DNA from: Cyprinodon diabolis
Taxonomy: Eukaryota; Chordata; Actinopteri; Cyprinodontiformes; Cyprinodontidae
Assembly: GCA_030533445.1 (NCBI GenBank)
Contig: CM060069.1
Coordinates: 28,583,337-28,647,336, forward strand
Length of the DNA: 64,000 nucleotides
Direction: 5' to 3'
Of this stretch, positions 46,301 through 57,876 are shown one piece after another. A program made the translations under genes and the position numbers. The notes under the pieces are model-generated. The model did not search any database. It saw nothing but the letters and a program-made list of their open reading frames with translations, and was not told the DNA's origin. Position 1 is the stretch's first letter. The number at the start of each line of letters is the position of its first letter.

Positions 46301-49300
46301 AGTGAGCGGCAGAGCTGCAGTATGTGGGCTATTGTTCGCATATGTTGTGTGGAAATCACAGGAGCTGTCGGGATCGCTCGTTCTCCCACCATTTCTCTGT
46401 GAAATCGCAGCAAAGAAAAGCTGTGTAGGAACCACAGCAGTGCAGTTAGTAAACATACTTTAGCAAAAAGAAAATCCCACTCAATGGTTTCAGGTCTCTG
46501 CAGTTGATTCAGTAAAACACTGACCTATCAGTGGCAGCCTAGTGGTTTTTGCATAGAGCTTGGAAAGCTGAGGTTCTGAATTCGAGCCCTACTCCCACAG
46601 TCTGGGTCCCTGAGTAAGACCCTTAACCCCACACTGCTCCCCGGGGGCCGCACAATGGCATCCCCCTGCTCCCCAAGGGGATGGGTTAAATGCAGACATA
46701 ATTTTTTTCCACTGCGAGATAAAAAAAAGTTCAATTATTATTCTTATCGTTAAGTATTAATATGCCATTGAGATCTTCCTGAACGCTGATATCTGAATGT
46801 GGAAGTTATTCAAAACCCCCATTCAGGCAATTGCCTTCATAAACTATCTTTATTAGATTTTTTAAGAAACAGATTGATAAAAGCATGCAGGTATTTTTTA
46901 TCCTACAAGCTCACTCTGTTTTGTTTTTGTCTCTTCTCTCAAAGACGTGTATTTTTGAGATCATCCCCACTGTGTCAAGTGTTAGAGAACACCTTCTCCT
47001 CAAAATTCTGACTAAGACCGATTGTTGTTGTGCTGCCACGTTTGTTATTCCACAGCCCACTTCAGATCAGGGAGCTTATTACTCAGTGAGCCTCTGCCCG
47101 TGGCCTTTTTCCCTCACCAGGATTAAGCTTTAACGAGTCACATCCTTAAGTTCCACACGCAGTCTCCTGTTTGCATACACAGTCGCATTCTCCTCACAGG
47201 GTCTTCATTCACCTTCTCTGTCCTGCAGGCACAGCAGTAATTTGTTTCATGTATTAAAAACTAGGAAAGGTCAAGAGAGAGCACCGGCAGACATTTAAAC
47301 CCTTTAGAGTTAGTAAAAATGTACATGCATGCATATTTTAGGCATTGGAAACCTTTCTTGTTAAATCACTGTCAAAATATCCTCAATGCAGATGTACATA
47401 AAACAACCTATAGCCAGTTGTCTTTATTTTAGAATATAATAAAAAAATCTATTTATTGTCCCACAGTGCGGAAATTCTGGTGTTTATAGCAGCAAAAAGG
47501 TTATTGAAAAAAAATGGTCACACAAATGTGGACCTTAGGAAAATGTATAAGAATAACATAATAGGGAAAAGTTAAAAGATAAACAATAAAATACTGTATT
47601 GTAAAGTGTTTTAACAATATATACTTATACAATATAACAAAAATGTATATTCTAGAAGGGAGAAAAGAGGAGATGACCAGCCCTAAGACACTGATACCCA
47701 ATAGCGATGGAGAATTTAGGATCCTGCCTTAAATAAAAAAAACAAACAAAACATTATTTTGCCTCTCACATTCATTCTGTTACAAAATATTTTATATTTT
47801 GTGTTCATGTAGCCTGAATGTTGTCTCTCCACTCTCTAAGTCATCTTCCCTTCATTGCACAGCTTGTTTTTCTTGCTCACTTCCTCATGGCTGGTAATCT
47901 CTTCCCCCCAACCCATCCCAGTGTGCTGAATTGTTGTTGTCCACCTCGCAAGGAACTGACACTGATTTTATCCTCCATCTCTAGCCTGTAATGGTTAAGG
48001 TAGTGAACATAGAAGTGGAAATGAGCAATGAAGAAAATTTTAAATAAGTAAATTTATTCCAAAAATTTGAGGAACAGATTCTCGATCACAGACCTTACGT
48101 TATCTAAGGTATCTAATGCTATTCATAAATCCCCTTTTTAAAAAAAAAAAAAAAAAAAAGGTTAATCTGGAATCAACCTGAAACTATGAAGAATAAATAC
48201 TCTGGAATGAGGAACTAATCAGTTCAGGGGTTTGAATTTCAATGGGATCAGGAAGGACATCTAGCAGAAAAACTAAAGCAAGTGGTAATAATTTCCTATG
48301 GCAGACTAGAAAAAGGTAGCTGCTGAAAGGACTCGGTTTATGAGAAATCTGACTTTTCAGGAAGTACGGTAAGTCAACAGGCTAAATATAAAAAAAGTGG
48401 CTGATCCAGTTTTAAAATGCCACTGTTTCTCTGCTTTTTGTGTTTTTTGGGGTTTGACATTGGCAGCCTCATAGAACCTGACTGCAATGGTCCCCGCTGC
48501 AGCCATTAAATTAGCCAGAAGATTTATTCAGTGGTATTGAATTATCTCATTGTCTCCTTTGCAGTTTTTTCAATTGAAACAATTTTTTTAAAAAAGCAGC
48601 AGACAGCCAAGGTTTAAAGGTGGTTCCCCAAACCAGCCCTCTACCCGCTCCTTCTCTAGACATTTTGTCCCCGTTTTCTTTATTATTTCTTTGAGGTGAG
48701 ACCTAAGACTAGAGAAAGCCGTCTTCTCAAACCGCGCCTCCATCCCGTTGTGGTCTTAAAACTCAGAAATGGGGAAGCTCTGTATCAGCAGGTTTCAGTG
48801 CTCCAGTTTTTTTGCATATATACTACGTGTAGCCACATCCTTACCAAGAAAACCGGTGTCATATTTACCAATCTCTAAATAAAGAGTAAGATATCCGTGA
48901 CTGAAGCAGTACTGCATCCTTTTTTGGTCTGACTATCATGGGTTAGAGAAGCATTTTGCTATATAAGATTTTAAAATTGCCAGGATATCTTATAAGCATC
49001 TAGCATTCCGGCTATATATGAACTGTGTATGCTGTGGTAAAGAGTGCTTAACTTCATTGTTATTTATTCTTCATTGTCTATCTGCTTAGAGTCCTAATTA
49101 GCTGACATAATAGGTAACCTTAAAATTAATGGCACAATCACAGACTAAGAATGAAAAAAAGCAGACGAGGTTTTCTCGTCATCTGGTTTCTCGTCATTCT
49201 TCTGCCAACTTGCATTCCTTCACAGCAGCAGATATCTTTAACTTTGTTTTTCTTTTCGCACTTCCTTCTTACCTTCACCTCTGTCTGCTTTTAGAAATAT

Positions 49301-52300
49301 TGTTTCACTTCCTGCCTCTGCCTTTCCTGGGAGGCCGTTTGTATGTATGAGCCTGCTCAAAATGAGCTCAACAGGTGCAAAGTCATGCACCACTTTCCAC
49401 CAGAGATCTACAGCGTAGGAGTCCATTGCATTAGATCAGAAACCACTATTTCACACTTGTATCCAAACAGCACTGACATAAACAGTTTCCGTTTATATAC
49501 TGTAGTTGTTTAAATAAAGTTTGGGACTTTCCAAAGTTTTATGAGAATTTTTTTTTCTAAATCAGACATTTCTTTTTATTCCTATGACAGTACATTTCTT
49601 TCTTTTTTTTTTTCATTGTAGGTGTGTGTGTGTGGATAAATTTGGCTCTGATGAATCGGAAAGTTCATAGATAATTTCCCAGCAGTAGAAACTGGTTTGG
49701 CAGAACAAAGAAATCTATCTATATGTGTAAACATTTGTTGCATGCTTTCATTCCTTGCTCACGTCTATTACAGTTTATCATGTTAGAATGATCATGATGG
49801 TTTCCTCACACTGTTGGAAATCAACCTGAACTTAACTTTACATATTTGAATATAATGATTATGAACATTAATCATAATGATAAGGACTTTTTTTTAGGAA
49901 TAATCTTGCAATTTTTTTTAAAGCATTGAGAATCTTAGTGTGTCTAAGAATACTTTGCAGTAAAACAAAAACAAAAAAAACATTTGGTTTAGCACCTACC
50001 TTGGGTGTGAAATCATGGTAAGGTATGTTTTCCGTTTTCCGTTTTCCGTAACTTTAGGGGAAATACAGCACTGTGGCAAAACAGTTTGCTTCTTACAGAT
50101 GTCTACTGTTTATTTTTTTATATTTTTTTGCAATTCTTCCGTTTATGATTTTATTTATTGAGTAAAAGATTAACTATCGATACCAACTTGCCCTGAACCA
50201 ATTACGTGATTCAGGGCAAGTTAATCATTGGGGAGATTTTGATTGACTCATCTTTTGGCAGAATAGTTTTAATTTAACCTTTTGAGATGTTTTGTGGAAC
50301 TTCATCATGCCACGGCATTTTAACCCATTCGTAACTTGAGGTTGTGCTTCAGCAATAGCTTCATTGACAGAAAGCCCTGTTTAGCATGAAGAGACTCAGT
50401 GATGTGTGGGTGACCAGAAATTCTTGTCTAATGGAAGGAATTTTTTTCTGTTTTGACATTTGATCTCAAATTGAAAGATTTGCAAAACCGTTTAATTCAG
50501 CAGATTTTATTAAGATTTACAGTAAAAGCTCATCTGCATAGAGTGACGTGCACCTGGAAAAGTTGAGCAAGATGCAGCATGTAGGAAAAAAAAATGTTAA
50601 AATGGCGACTCAGTACTGGGACTGTACAGGGGGCGGGGGTGTTACAGTTTGTAGCACAGCTGCCTTGCAGCAAGAAAGTTCTTGGTTTGACAGACTGGCG
50701 ACCTGTCCAGGGTTTACCCCGCCTCTCACCCATAGACTGCAAGAGATAGGCGCCGGGCTCACCAACACCATGACGGAATATATGATGGATGTATGGATGG
50801 ATAGTGACTCTGTACTGATCTGTGGGGAAAACCACAATTTACCCTGTATTTAAAAAATCATAAAATATGCATGCATGTTCAATGCCTAAAGCAAAACTCC
50901 TACAGTATACAGGTGTGCAGTGGAGGTTTTGCCTCAGCTGAGGCTAATGAAAACAAACACTTTGAAATGGGCCGGTCAAACATTTGTTTGATTTTAGTAA
51001 TTGGAGACTGAAGTAGAACCTCCAAAAGCTCAACACAAATGTACAAACATGTCCTCTAAAGCCCTTTATCATTCTGCCAAGTGGAAATACACTCACTGGT
51101 TATATTAAGTGCAGGGCAACGAAGCTGAGCTCTTTAATGTTTCCACTTGATTTAGAGTGCTTGGCTTACTTCCTGTCTGCTATCTGAGTCAGGAACTGTT
51201 AACAATGGGTGTGTTTCCTACTTTTCCTTTGAGAAAAAAAAAAGGAAGAATCTGCTCACCAAAATCATGAGTACACATAGGTGAATATTATGTCATTTAT
51301 CTTATTTATCTAGGGAACAGCTCAAATGAGCCAAAATAAACATGCTTGCATGTATGTGTTGGTCTGAGAGCTTTGGGAGAATGTATGCCTCTGTTTTGCT
51401 CTCATATTTTTTATTTTTTTTCCTGGCTAAGCTTCTGCTGAGCGCAAAGCCTGGCAACAGCAGCAGATGGTTAGCAAAGTTGTTTTTTTCTCCACTTAAA
51501 TCCAAGGACTAATTTCTGAGTCCTTGCGTTACGCAATTTGCTCTCACTCTTGTGACTAACCTGAGACCGTACGTCCTGATCTACATTAAGGAGTTACTTT
51601 ATATGATGTCTCATCCTCTCACTTAATCGTTTTGCAGTATTTTTTTTCTGTTTATTGAGATGTCTGAATTTGCGAGGCACACATTTCTTTGACTTTTTAA
51701 TTACTTGTGCTGATAAATAAATACTTCTACCTGGTTTTTGAATGTAAATGACCCCCTTCCTGCGTTTACAGAGGTCTAAATCTTTTAAAATGCACCCCAG
51801 CGTCACTCTTGTTTTCTTTTTCTCTGTTGGAAAGCCTCACAGTTTGGCTTGTTTCTGTGTTCCTGATTAAATGTGTCTTTGGAGGAAAATTATCTGCTTC
51901 CCACATGAATAACACATGGAGTTCTGACCAGAAGTGTTGAGATTCTCGCTGCATATTAAGTTTCAGCAAAGTTGATATTTAATTTTTTTTTATAACAATT
52001 GTTTTCATAGAGAGACTTTGTGATGATGGATATTTTCATAGATTAGAGGTTTTAGCTGTTTCATGATTCTGTTGAAGCGACAGAATTGATCACTAGTTCC
52101 GTTTAACCTTAACGGTCATCAAAGCTTTATGCAAACATGCCCAAAAAAAAAAAGCCCAGGAGAATGAAAGGGCAAGTACAGCGTTTGTCATTTATGTTGG
52201 GGACAATCATTCGAAGCCTAGGAGTTTTATTTTATTGTCATTAAATTTATAAAGATGCCAGCTACAGTTATGTAAGATGGAATAACGTTATCTCTCTGGA

Positions 52301-53263
52301 TCATCCTGAGGCCTTGATCTTCTTATATTTTTATTCAATCAGCCCATCTCACAGGTTTTCTATAAACTATAGGTCTGTGAAGGAAGATTTAGGGCCGGAT
52401 CTATCAAAGGTTTGCGTGTATAAAAACGTGAGCTATTTCACTGCGCACGCTAAAAAATGTACAAACTGATCTATCAACAGCGTGCTAAAAGGATTTGGTC
52501 TTTAAAACGTGCTAAATAGCGCCTCTTATCCATTTAGTACTTTTTCTGCAATGAATATGCAATATGGGGCGTTTACACGCAAAAGTGCGTCCTGTGGGAG
52601 GAGAACATGTAAATATATTAATTTAGCACTCGCAAAGTGATTTATCAAACCTGAAAGCTATTTTGCTAACGGTATCTGACTCTATATTTAACACGTTTCA
52701 AAAGAAGGTGCAAATGGTCTGTATGCGTAATTGCGCACACATGGCAGCGGTTATTGTCGCAAGACGGAGACATCGAAATGAAGCAAGGAGACGCAGAGAA
52801 CGCATTTTTTCACTCCGTGTGAGTATTTTTGGAATGAACGAGGAAACAATCATCAAAACATATCGTTTATCCAGCATTGCCATTTTGGAGCTGTTGGGGG
52901 AACTCCGAATGGATTTGGAGCCAGCCTCAAGGAGGACCCACGCAACACCAGATATCACAAAACTCCTTGCAACATTGGATCTCCCAATCTAGTTTTTCAG
53001 AAGTGCTGTCTGACGTTTCTAATGCCATGTCGCCCTGTCGCCCTGACGCCCTAACGGAGAAACCAGACCTCCCCCCTGCGCCTGTGGAGCAACATGCCAA
53101 TGCTGCGGGGATGCGTCATCTTATCCACAGTAACTTCTTGTGAGCCATTTGGTATGTGCATTTTTCTACAGGCCAATACAAAACACTTTTTTTTTTTTTA
53201 CTGCAGTGAAGTAGAAATTCAGCCACATACCACCTTGGGGAATAAAGGTTGCCAAAGTTTTTT

Positions 53264-53311
<48 letters not shown>

Positions 53312-56300
53312 GTGCTGGTCATAAAATTAGAATATCATGAAAAAGTAGATTGATTTCAGTAATTCCATTTAAAAAGTGAAACTTGTATATTATATTCATA
53401 CATTACATACAAACTCATATATTTCAGATGTTTATTTTGTTTAATTTTGATGATTACAAATGACAACAAATGAAAATCTCAAATTCATCATATCAGAAAA
53501 TTAGAATATTGTGAAAAGGTTCAAAATTGATGGCCCCTGGTGCCACACTCTAATCAGCTAATTAACTCAAACCACCTGCAAAAGCCTTTAAATGGTCTTT
53601 CAGTCTAGTTCTATAGGCTACACAATCATGGGGAAGACTGCTGACTTGACAGTTGTCCAAAAGACGACCATCGACACCTTGCACAAGGAGGGCAAGACAC
53701 AAAAGGTCATCGCTAAAGAGGCTGGCTGTTCACAGAGCTCAGTGTCCAAGCACATTAATAGAGAGGCGAAGGGAAGGAAAAGATGTGGTCGAAAAAAGTG
53801 TACAAGCAAGAGAGATAACCGCACCCTGGAGAGGATTGTGAAACAAAACCCATTCAAAAATGTGGGGGAGATTCACAAAGAGTGGACTGCAGCTGGAGTG
53901 AGTGCTTCAAGAACCACCACACACAGACGTATGAAAGACATGGGTTTCTGCTGTCGCATTCCTTGTGTCAAGCCACTCTTGAACCACAGACAGCGTCAGA
54001 AGCGTCTTGCCTGGGCTAAAGAGAAACAGGACTGGACTGCTGGTGAGTGGTCCAAAGTCATGTTCTCTGATGAAAGTAAATTTTGCATTTCCTTTGGAAA
54101 TCAAGGTCCCAGAGTCAGGAGGAAAAGAAGAGAGGCACTTCATCCACGTTGCTTGAAGTCCAGTGTAAAGTTTCCACAGTCAGTGATGGTTTGGGGTGCC
54201 ATGTCATCTGCTGGTGTTGGTCCATTGTGTTTTCTGAGGTCCAGGGTCAACGCAGCCACATACCAGGAAGTTTTAGAGCACTTCATGCTTCCTGCAGCTG
54301 ACCAACTTTTTGGAGATGCAGATTTCATTTTCCAACAGGACTTGGCACCTGCACACAGTGCCAAAGCTACCAGTACCTGGTTGAAGGACCATGGTATCCC
54401 TGTTCTTAATTGGCCAGCAAACTCTCCTGACCTTAACCCCATAGAAAATCTATGGGGTATTGTGAAGAAGAAGATGCAATACACCAGACCCAACAATTCA
54501 GAAGAGCTAAAAGCCACTATTAGAGCAACCTGGGCTATCATAACACCTGAGCAGTGCCACAGACTGATCGACTCCATGCCACGCCGCATTGCTGCAGTAA
54601 TACAGGCCAAAGGAGGCCCAACTAAATACTGAGTGCTGTACATGCTCATACTTTTCATGTTCATACTTTTCAGTTGGCCAACATTTCTATAAATCCTTTG
54701 TTTTTATTGGTCTTCAGTAATATTCTAATTTTCTGATATGATGAATTTGAGATTTTCATTTGTTGTCATTTGTAATCATCAAAATTAAACAAAATAAACA
54801 TCTGAAATATATGAGTTTGTATGTAATGTATGAATATAATATACAAGTTTCACTTTTTAAATGGAATTACTGAAATCAATCTACTTTTTCATGATATTCT
54901 AATTTTATGACCAGCACCTGTATATATATATATTTTTGTTGGGGGTCACTGTAGGATTTAAATTTCTTAATGCACTAGTTTGTACAAACTACTTTGCCGC
55001 AAACCACAAAACGCGCAAAACCATCATTTAAATAGGGCGTCTCCAACAGTTTTGCACCTGCCACCAGTTACGCAATCACTCTTGTTAAATCACCCGCAAA
55101 CCATGGTTCAGCCCCTCGCGCAAAATTCCAGTTTGCGAGCGCAAATTACTGCACGCAAAATTGGATCTTGATAAATCCGGCCCTTAGTGTCTAGTTCACC
55201 ATTTCTGCCTTGATTTGGCCTTATCTCTGAGGTAATTTTACTGCTTTCAGTTCTCTATTATATGTTCATTCAAAATACCCTGTTATTTAAAAAAGTGCAA
55301 AAATGATTTTAAGTATGACATTATTCCTGTAGGCCCACAGCATCATAAATCAGTTTCCTTGTTTCCTGCTGTCATAATGTGTTTTTTTTTTTGTTTTTTT
55401 GTTATCTGACCCAAAAGAGATTTCTCAGATTGCACATCTGCCACCTGTTCCTGAGGCAGGTCGTCCAAGGACGATGTTATATATAATATTTGACAGTTTT
55501 GCTGCTGCCGAGCAGATGATCAAATGTTTCAGGTTTCTGTTCTGTTGTCTGTGGGGTTTTTTTTAGCATGAATGTTCTTCATTCGTCATGTTCCTTCAAA
55601 TAGAAATACAAATGCATCAACAAATAATGTGTTTTTGGGCGTGCAGGTGGCGCAGCGGTTAGTGCGCACGACCCATAATGAGTTTTTATTATTTCATTAT
55701 TTGCAGATTTAAAAAGTTTCATCATATATCTCTTGGAGGCTAGCAAAACCCTTACATAACTGATCTTTCTAAAAGGGGGAAAAAAATAATGATTTATCTG
55801 TAAAAGATTTTTTGGTAAAGCCAAATAAATGAACTTCAAACAGTACAGGTTTCGCTCTAATAACAGGATGTCTTCTGGATATCATAAGCAATACAGGGGA
55901 TTTTATATCGATGAAAATAAAATGAATGAGTAAAAATTTCCCAATTTTTTGCCCCACGATTGTTGGTGGAGTTATACACTAAGATGGTCCTACTATCACT
56001 TTGGGTCTACTTATCTTAAGCAATATTAGACACTGGCTGAGATTGCACTGAAATCTTATTTTAACAGACAACTGCCCAATTAAAGACAGTTTAGGCCATG
56101 GCTCTGCAACCTTTACACAGGGTCATTTTTCACCTCAGTTCATCTATAAAAACTCGAGGAGCCACAAAATTTACATGACCTTTTTTTTTTATTTCTTAAA
56201 GGAAAATATGACTAATATTTAATAATTATCTACCAAAGGAATATTTGCCCCTTTTAACTAATCTTTTTGCAATTTATAATTTTAGATTTTAAAATGAAGA

Positions 56301-57876
56301 AAAAAACTTGGAAATAATACGAATAAACAAATGTTCAAAGGGTTGCTGAAATTGTTGGAAAATTACTTTGAAATAAAACAACATTTTTCCCATTTAAAAA
56401 AAGATAATTATATATTACCATCATATTTAGAGTCAATGCTTTTTGAAAAAAATCAATGCAATTAGTCACTGGAGAAAGTTGTAACCTGGATACTTACTAG
56501 TATTTTTATTATATCTTTCATCAGAAGATTATCTGGTTCCTGATCATTTTTTGAAGAAGTGATGAAGAGCAATTGTTGAGTGTCTAAGAACCACTTGCTG
56601 CTCCAGAAGCACAAGTTATATGCATGTTGTGAATCAAAGTGTGTATTTTTATTGCTGTTTTACTGTGCAATTTCACCTTAATAGCTAAAGCATTTGATCA
56701 ATTCGTACCTTAATTTCTCAATTATATCAAAAATCAAGTGTGTATCACTTAACAGATATTTTTCTTTTTGCTACCATTTCAAAAAGGACTGGTGAAAAAA
56801 TGTGCAGTACAAGTAAGGCAGGAAATGGCTATAAGAATAAAAAGTTCTAGATTTTCCAGGAGTCACAACCAGTAATCATTTAGTGTAGATATAAAAGGAC
56901 TTCAGTTAATCTTGTCATTATGTATAGATAAATGTATGCTAATGGAGGTAAAGTGAAATCTCCAAAGCACTCTTCAGAGATGAAAGTAAAGTCTTCAGTG
57001 CCTGATTAGAACCTGACTGCAGAGGGAAGGCACGGCCAAAGGTCCAACAAAAGGCTGCTGAACACTGGCCTCCCCTTCTGTCTGTCCTGCTTATATCACC
57101 GCATACTGTATCTGTTATGACTGCATCTGCACCTGCTGTGCTGTTCACCTTTAAGTGGGCCCACCACACAGCCCCGCTGTGCTCATTATTGGTCTCTGCC
57201 TGCCCTCCGCTGCCAAACTCACCTGCTCTGACCTTATCACATCCTCTGGTTCTGACATCTGTGTGTGTTTGTGCATGCATCTGAATTAAATTCTTTCAAA
57301 TAGACAGTAATGAGGCCAAGTGATTATCTGAGCCGATAGCGAGAACATCAGTCTTTATTTGGGTCTGACCTGATTAAGCCTAGAGGAGGGTCATGATCAC
57401 AACACTGTGCAGTGGGGAGGCTTTTTTTCTGTTTTCTGTTGTGGTCCTATTCTTTCTGGTGAATTTAGTCTTTAGACACAAAGCTGAGAAGTCTTTGATA
57501 AAACACACCAAAGCTTCATCAGCATGCAATTTCCTCAAGGTGAGATTTTTTTTTTTTAATACTTAGATAAAAGACGCCCACGAACAAGAAATGAGTGACT
57601 TACAGAGCTGAATCACTTCTTATTCAAAGGATTTTTAGTTCACGTCATTCCACACAGAAACACGTTTTTCTCATCTTCTGTGCAATCATTAACTGTTTTG
57701 TTTTTTTGTTGTTTGTATCTGTCCCTCAGCTCACAATAGATGCCCTTCACCGTTAGACTGTGCCCAGCAAAGACGCCACCACTGCCAGGTCGGCTCGTCT
57801 CACTGTGGCTCCTGCCTCTCCCCCTATCGAGAGAATGATAACGGACGCTGTGTTCTGATGACGCGCCATAAAAATG
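43338..57876 (+). CDS. npdc1: Neural proliferation differentiation and control protein 1 (Npdc1), 5' exons only
   Basis: Two coding exons are visible: 43338-43461 (124 nt, phase 1 end) and 57730-57876 (147 nt, phase 1 end). Together they encode the first ~90 residues and the gene continues beyond the window. Exon 1 gives a basic start and a leucine-rich signal sequence (about residues 15-38, ending PVSAS). Exon 2 encodes the cysteine-rich extracellular domain: [24 protein letters not shown] and GRCV, matching the cysteine spacing of NPDC1. NPDC1 is a single-pass, mostly neural membrane protein linked to exit from proliferation. The start ATG has A at -3. The join is supported by phase and by the mature N-terminus it produces ([14 protein letters not shown]). 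Teleosts may carry two copies (a and b); which one this is cannot be told. Confidence 0.85.
45510..46140 (-). repeat. Dispersed DNA-repeat remnant, split by a second repeat
   Basis: The block CACAGCATGGTGCTGCCACC at 45527-45546 is the reverse complement of a motif at ~27705. The 46120-46137 end (GAATACTTTTAGAGGTGC) resembles the ends of the same kind of repeat. The middle is a different repeat (45622-46013), implying nesting. Degenerate; no coding capacity. Confidence 0.4.
45622..46013. mobile_element. Probable hAT-like MITE remnant
   Basis: It begins with a degenerate GCAACTAACGATTATTTTG and ends with TTTTAGCCCTA, resembling the GGGCTGCAACTAACGATT inverted ends of a widespread vertebrate hAT MITE family. 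Internal ATCGATTA-like segments fit. The ends are eroded and no target duplication is visible. Confidence 0.4.
46531..46729 (+). repeat. tRNA-derived SINE
   Basis: The 5' part resembles a tRNA gene with an A-box-like GGCAGCCTAGTGG and a B-box-like TTCGAGCCC. It is followed by the CCCTGAGTAAGACCCTTAAC and CTCCCCAAGGGGATGGGTTA body common in fish SINEs, and an A-rich tail. As a SINE it would have been transcribed by RNA polymerase III and moved by a LINE. The A box is altered, so activity is unlikely. Confidence 0.75.
47428..47705 (-). mobile_element. LINE 3'-end fragment, second copy
   Basis: Related to the LINE tail at 15010-15665 in the same orientation, sharing the ATTGTCCCACAGTG(C/G)GGAAAT region and the AAAATGTATAAGAATAACA segment. 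Only about 280 bp remain, with no coding sequence. Confidence 0.5.
50186..50222. repeat. Short perfect inverted repeat
   Basis: AACTTGCCCTGAA and TTCAGGGCAAGTT flank a ~11 bp loop, giving a perfect 13 bp stem. There is no gene here in which it would act as a terminator; it may be the remains of a small element. Confidence 0.7.
50629..50805 (+). repeat. Dispersed SINE-like repeat with ATGG-type tail
   Basis: Contains the blocks TGGCGACCTGTCCAGGGTTT, CCCCGCCTCTCACCCATAGA and a terminal GATGGATGTATGGATGG tail. These blocks recur across fish genomes as a short retroposon or LINE tail. Family not assigned. Confidence 0.5.
52663..52992 (+). pseudogene. Truncated HARBI1-like (Harbinger) transposase fragment
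   Basis: The open frame carries an Arg-rich stretch followed by [38 protein letters not shown] and [11 protein letters not shown], which resemble the N-terminal region of PIF/Harbinger transposases. The frame ends early at a stop. The DDE catalytic part is absent, so no active enzyme can be made. Confidence 0.8.
53267..53308. repeat. TA microsatellite that was the Tc1 insertion site
   Basis: A TA run ends exactly where the Tc1 left terminal repeat begins; TA repeats resume at 54921. Tc1/mariner elements insert at TA, so the tract is the target. Part of it may have expanded afterwards. Confidence 0.85.
53309..54920 (+). mobile_element. Complete Tc1-like transposon, 1,612 bp
   Basis: Terminal inverted repeats of 202 bp (53309-53510 and 54719-54920) are identical base for base in this window. 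TA flanks both ends (53307-53308 and 54921-54922). One uninterrupted transposase gene lies between them. Identical ends plus an intact enzyme indicate a recent insertion. It is nested inside the Harbinger element at 52392-55183. Confidence 0.97.
53628..54632 (+). CDS. Tc1-like transposase, intact
   Basis: The 334-residue frame starts at ATG 53628 ([12 protein letters not shown]). The frame is open 36 bases further upstream, but the downstream ATG gives the usual family start and length (~340 aa). A paired helix-turn-helix DNA-binding region covers roughly residues 5-110. The DDE catalytic triad is complete: D in FSDESKF, D in FQQDLAPAH, and E in [11 protein letters not shown], with the family's 34-residue spacing between the second and third visible as D...DLNPIE. 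The enzyme cuts and rejoins element ends at TA dinucleotides. No stop codon or frameshift interrupts it. It could be active, or could mobilise defective relatives elsewhere in the genome. Confidence 0.95.
   Translation: MGKTADLTVVQKTTIDTLHKEGKTQKVIAKEAGCSQSSVSKHINREAKGRKRCGRKKCTSKRDNRTLERIVKQNPFKNVGEIHKEWTAAGVSASRTTTHRRMKDMGFCCRIPCVKPLLNHRQRQKRLAWAKEKQDWTAGEWSKVMFSDESKFCISFGNQGPRVRRKRREALHPRCLKSSVKFPQSVMVWGAMSSAGVGPLCFLRSRVNAATYQEVLEHFMLPAADQLFGDADFIFQQDLAPAHSAKATSTWLKDHGIPVLNWPANSPDLNPIENLWGIVKKKMQYTRPNNSEELKATIRATWAIITPEQCHRLIDSMPRRIAAVIQAKGGPTKY
55640..55676 (+). repeat. tRNA-like SINE head fragment
   Basis: GGTGGCGCAGCGGTTAGTGC resembles the A-box start of tRNA-derived SINEs. Only ~37 bp remain and the B box is missing, so it is a truncated remnant. 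Confidence 0.5.

Larger units (their letters stand above)
52392..55183 (+). mobile_element. PIF/Harbinger transposon, interrupted by a Tc1 element
   Basis: The ends GGGCCGGATCTATCAA (52392 onward) and TTGATAAATCCGGCCC (ending 55183) are terminal inverted repeats. A 3 bp TTA duplication lies at 52389-52391 and 55184-55186, as expected for Harbinger. Inside is a broken HARBI1-like transposase frame. A complete Tc1 transposon occupies 53309-54920. Without the Tc1 insert the Harbinger element is only ~1.2 kb, too short for a full transposase plus its Myb-like partner, so it is an internally deleted, non-autonomous copy. Confidence 0.88.
43462..57729 (+). other. npdc1 intron 1 (14.3 kb)
   Basis: A GTAAAT donor follows the signal-peptide exon and a CTCAG acceptor precedes the cysteine-rich exon. 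The intron holds dispersed repeats near 45170-46140, a SINE, a LINE tail, a second SINE-like block and the nested transposons at 52392-55183. Stretches such as 48200-50000 and 55700-57600 show no element that I recognise; they may contain conserved regulatory sequence, which needs comparison with other fish. Confidence 0.75.

Noticed and set aside
54140..54664. 174-codon open frame on the - strand
   Set aside because: It is the antisense shadow of the Tc1 transposase.
56939..57280. 113-codon frame on the - strand in the npdc1 intron
   Set aside because: No domain, low complexity and no splice support; left as possible conserved noncoding sequence only.
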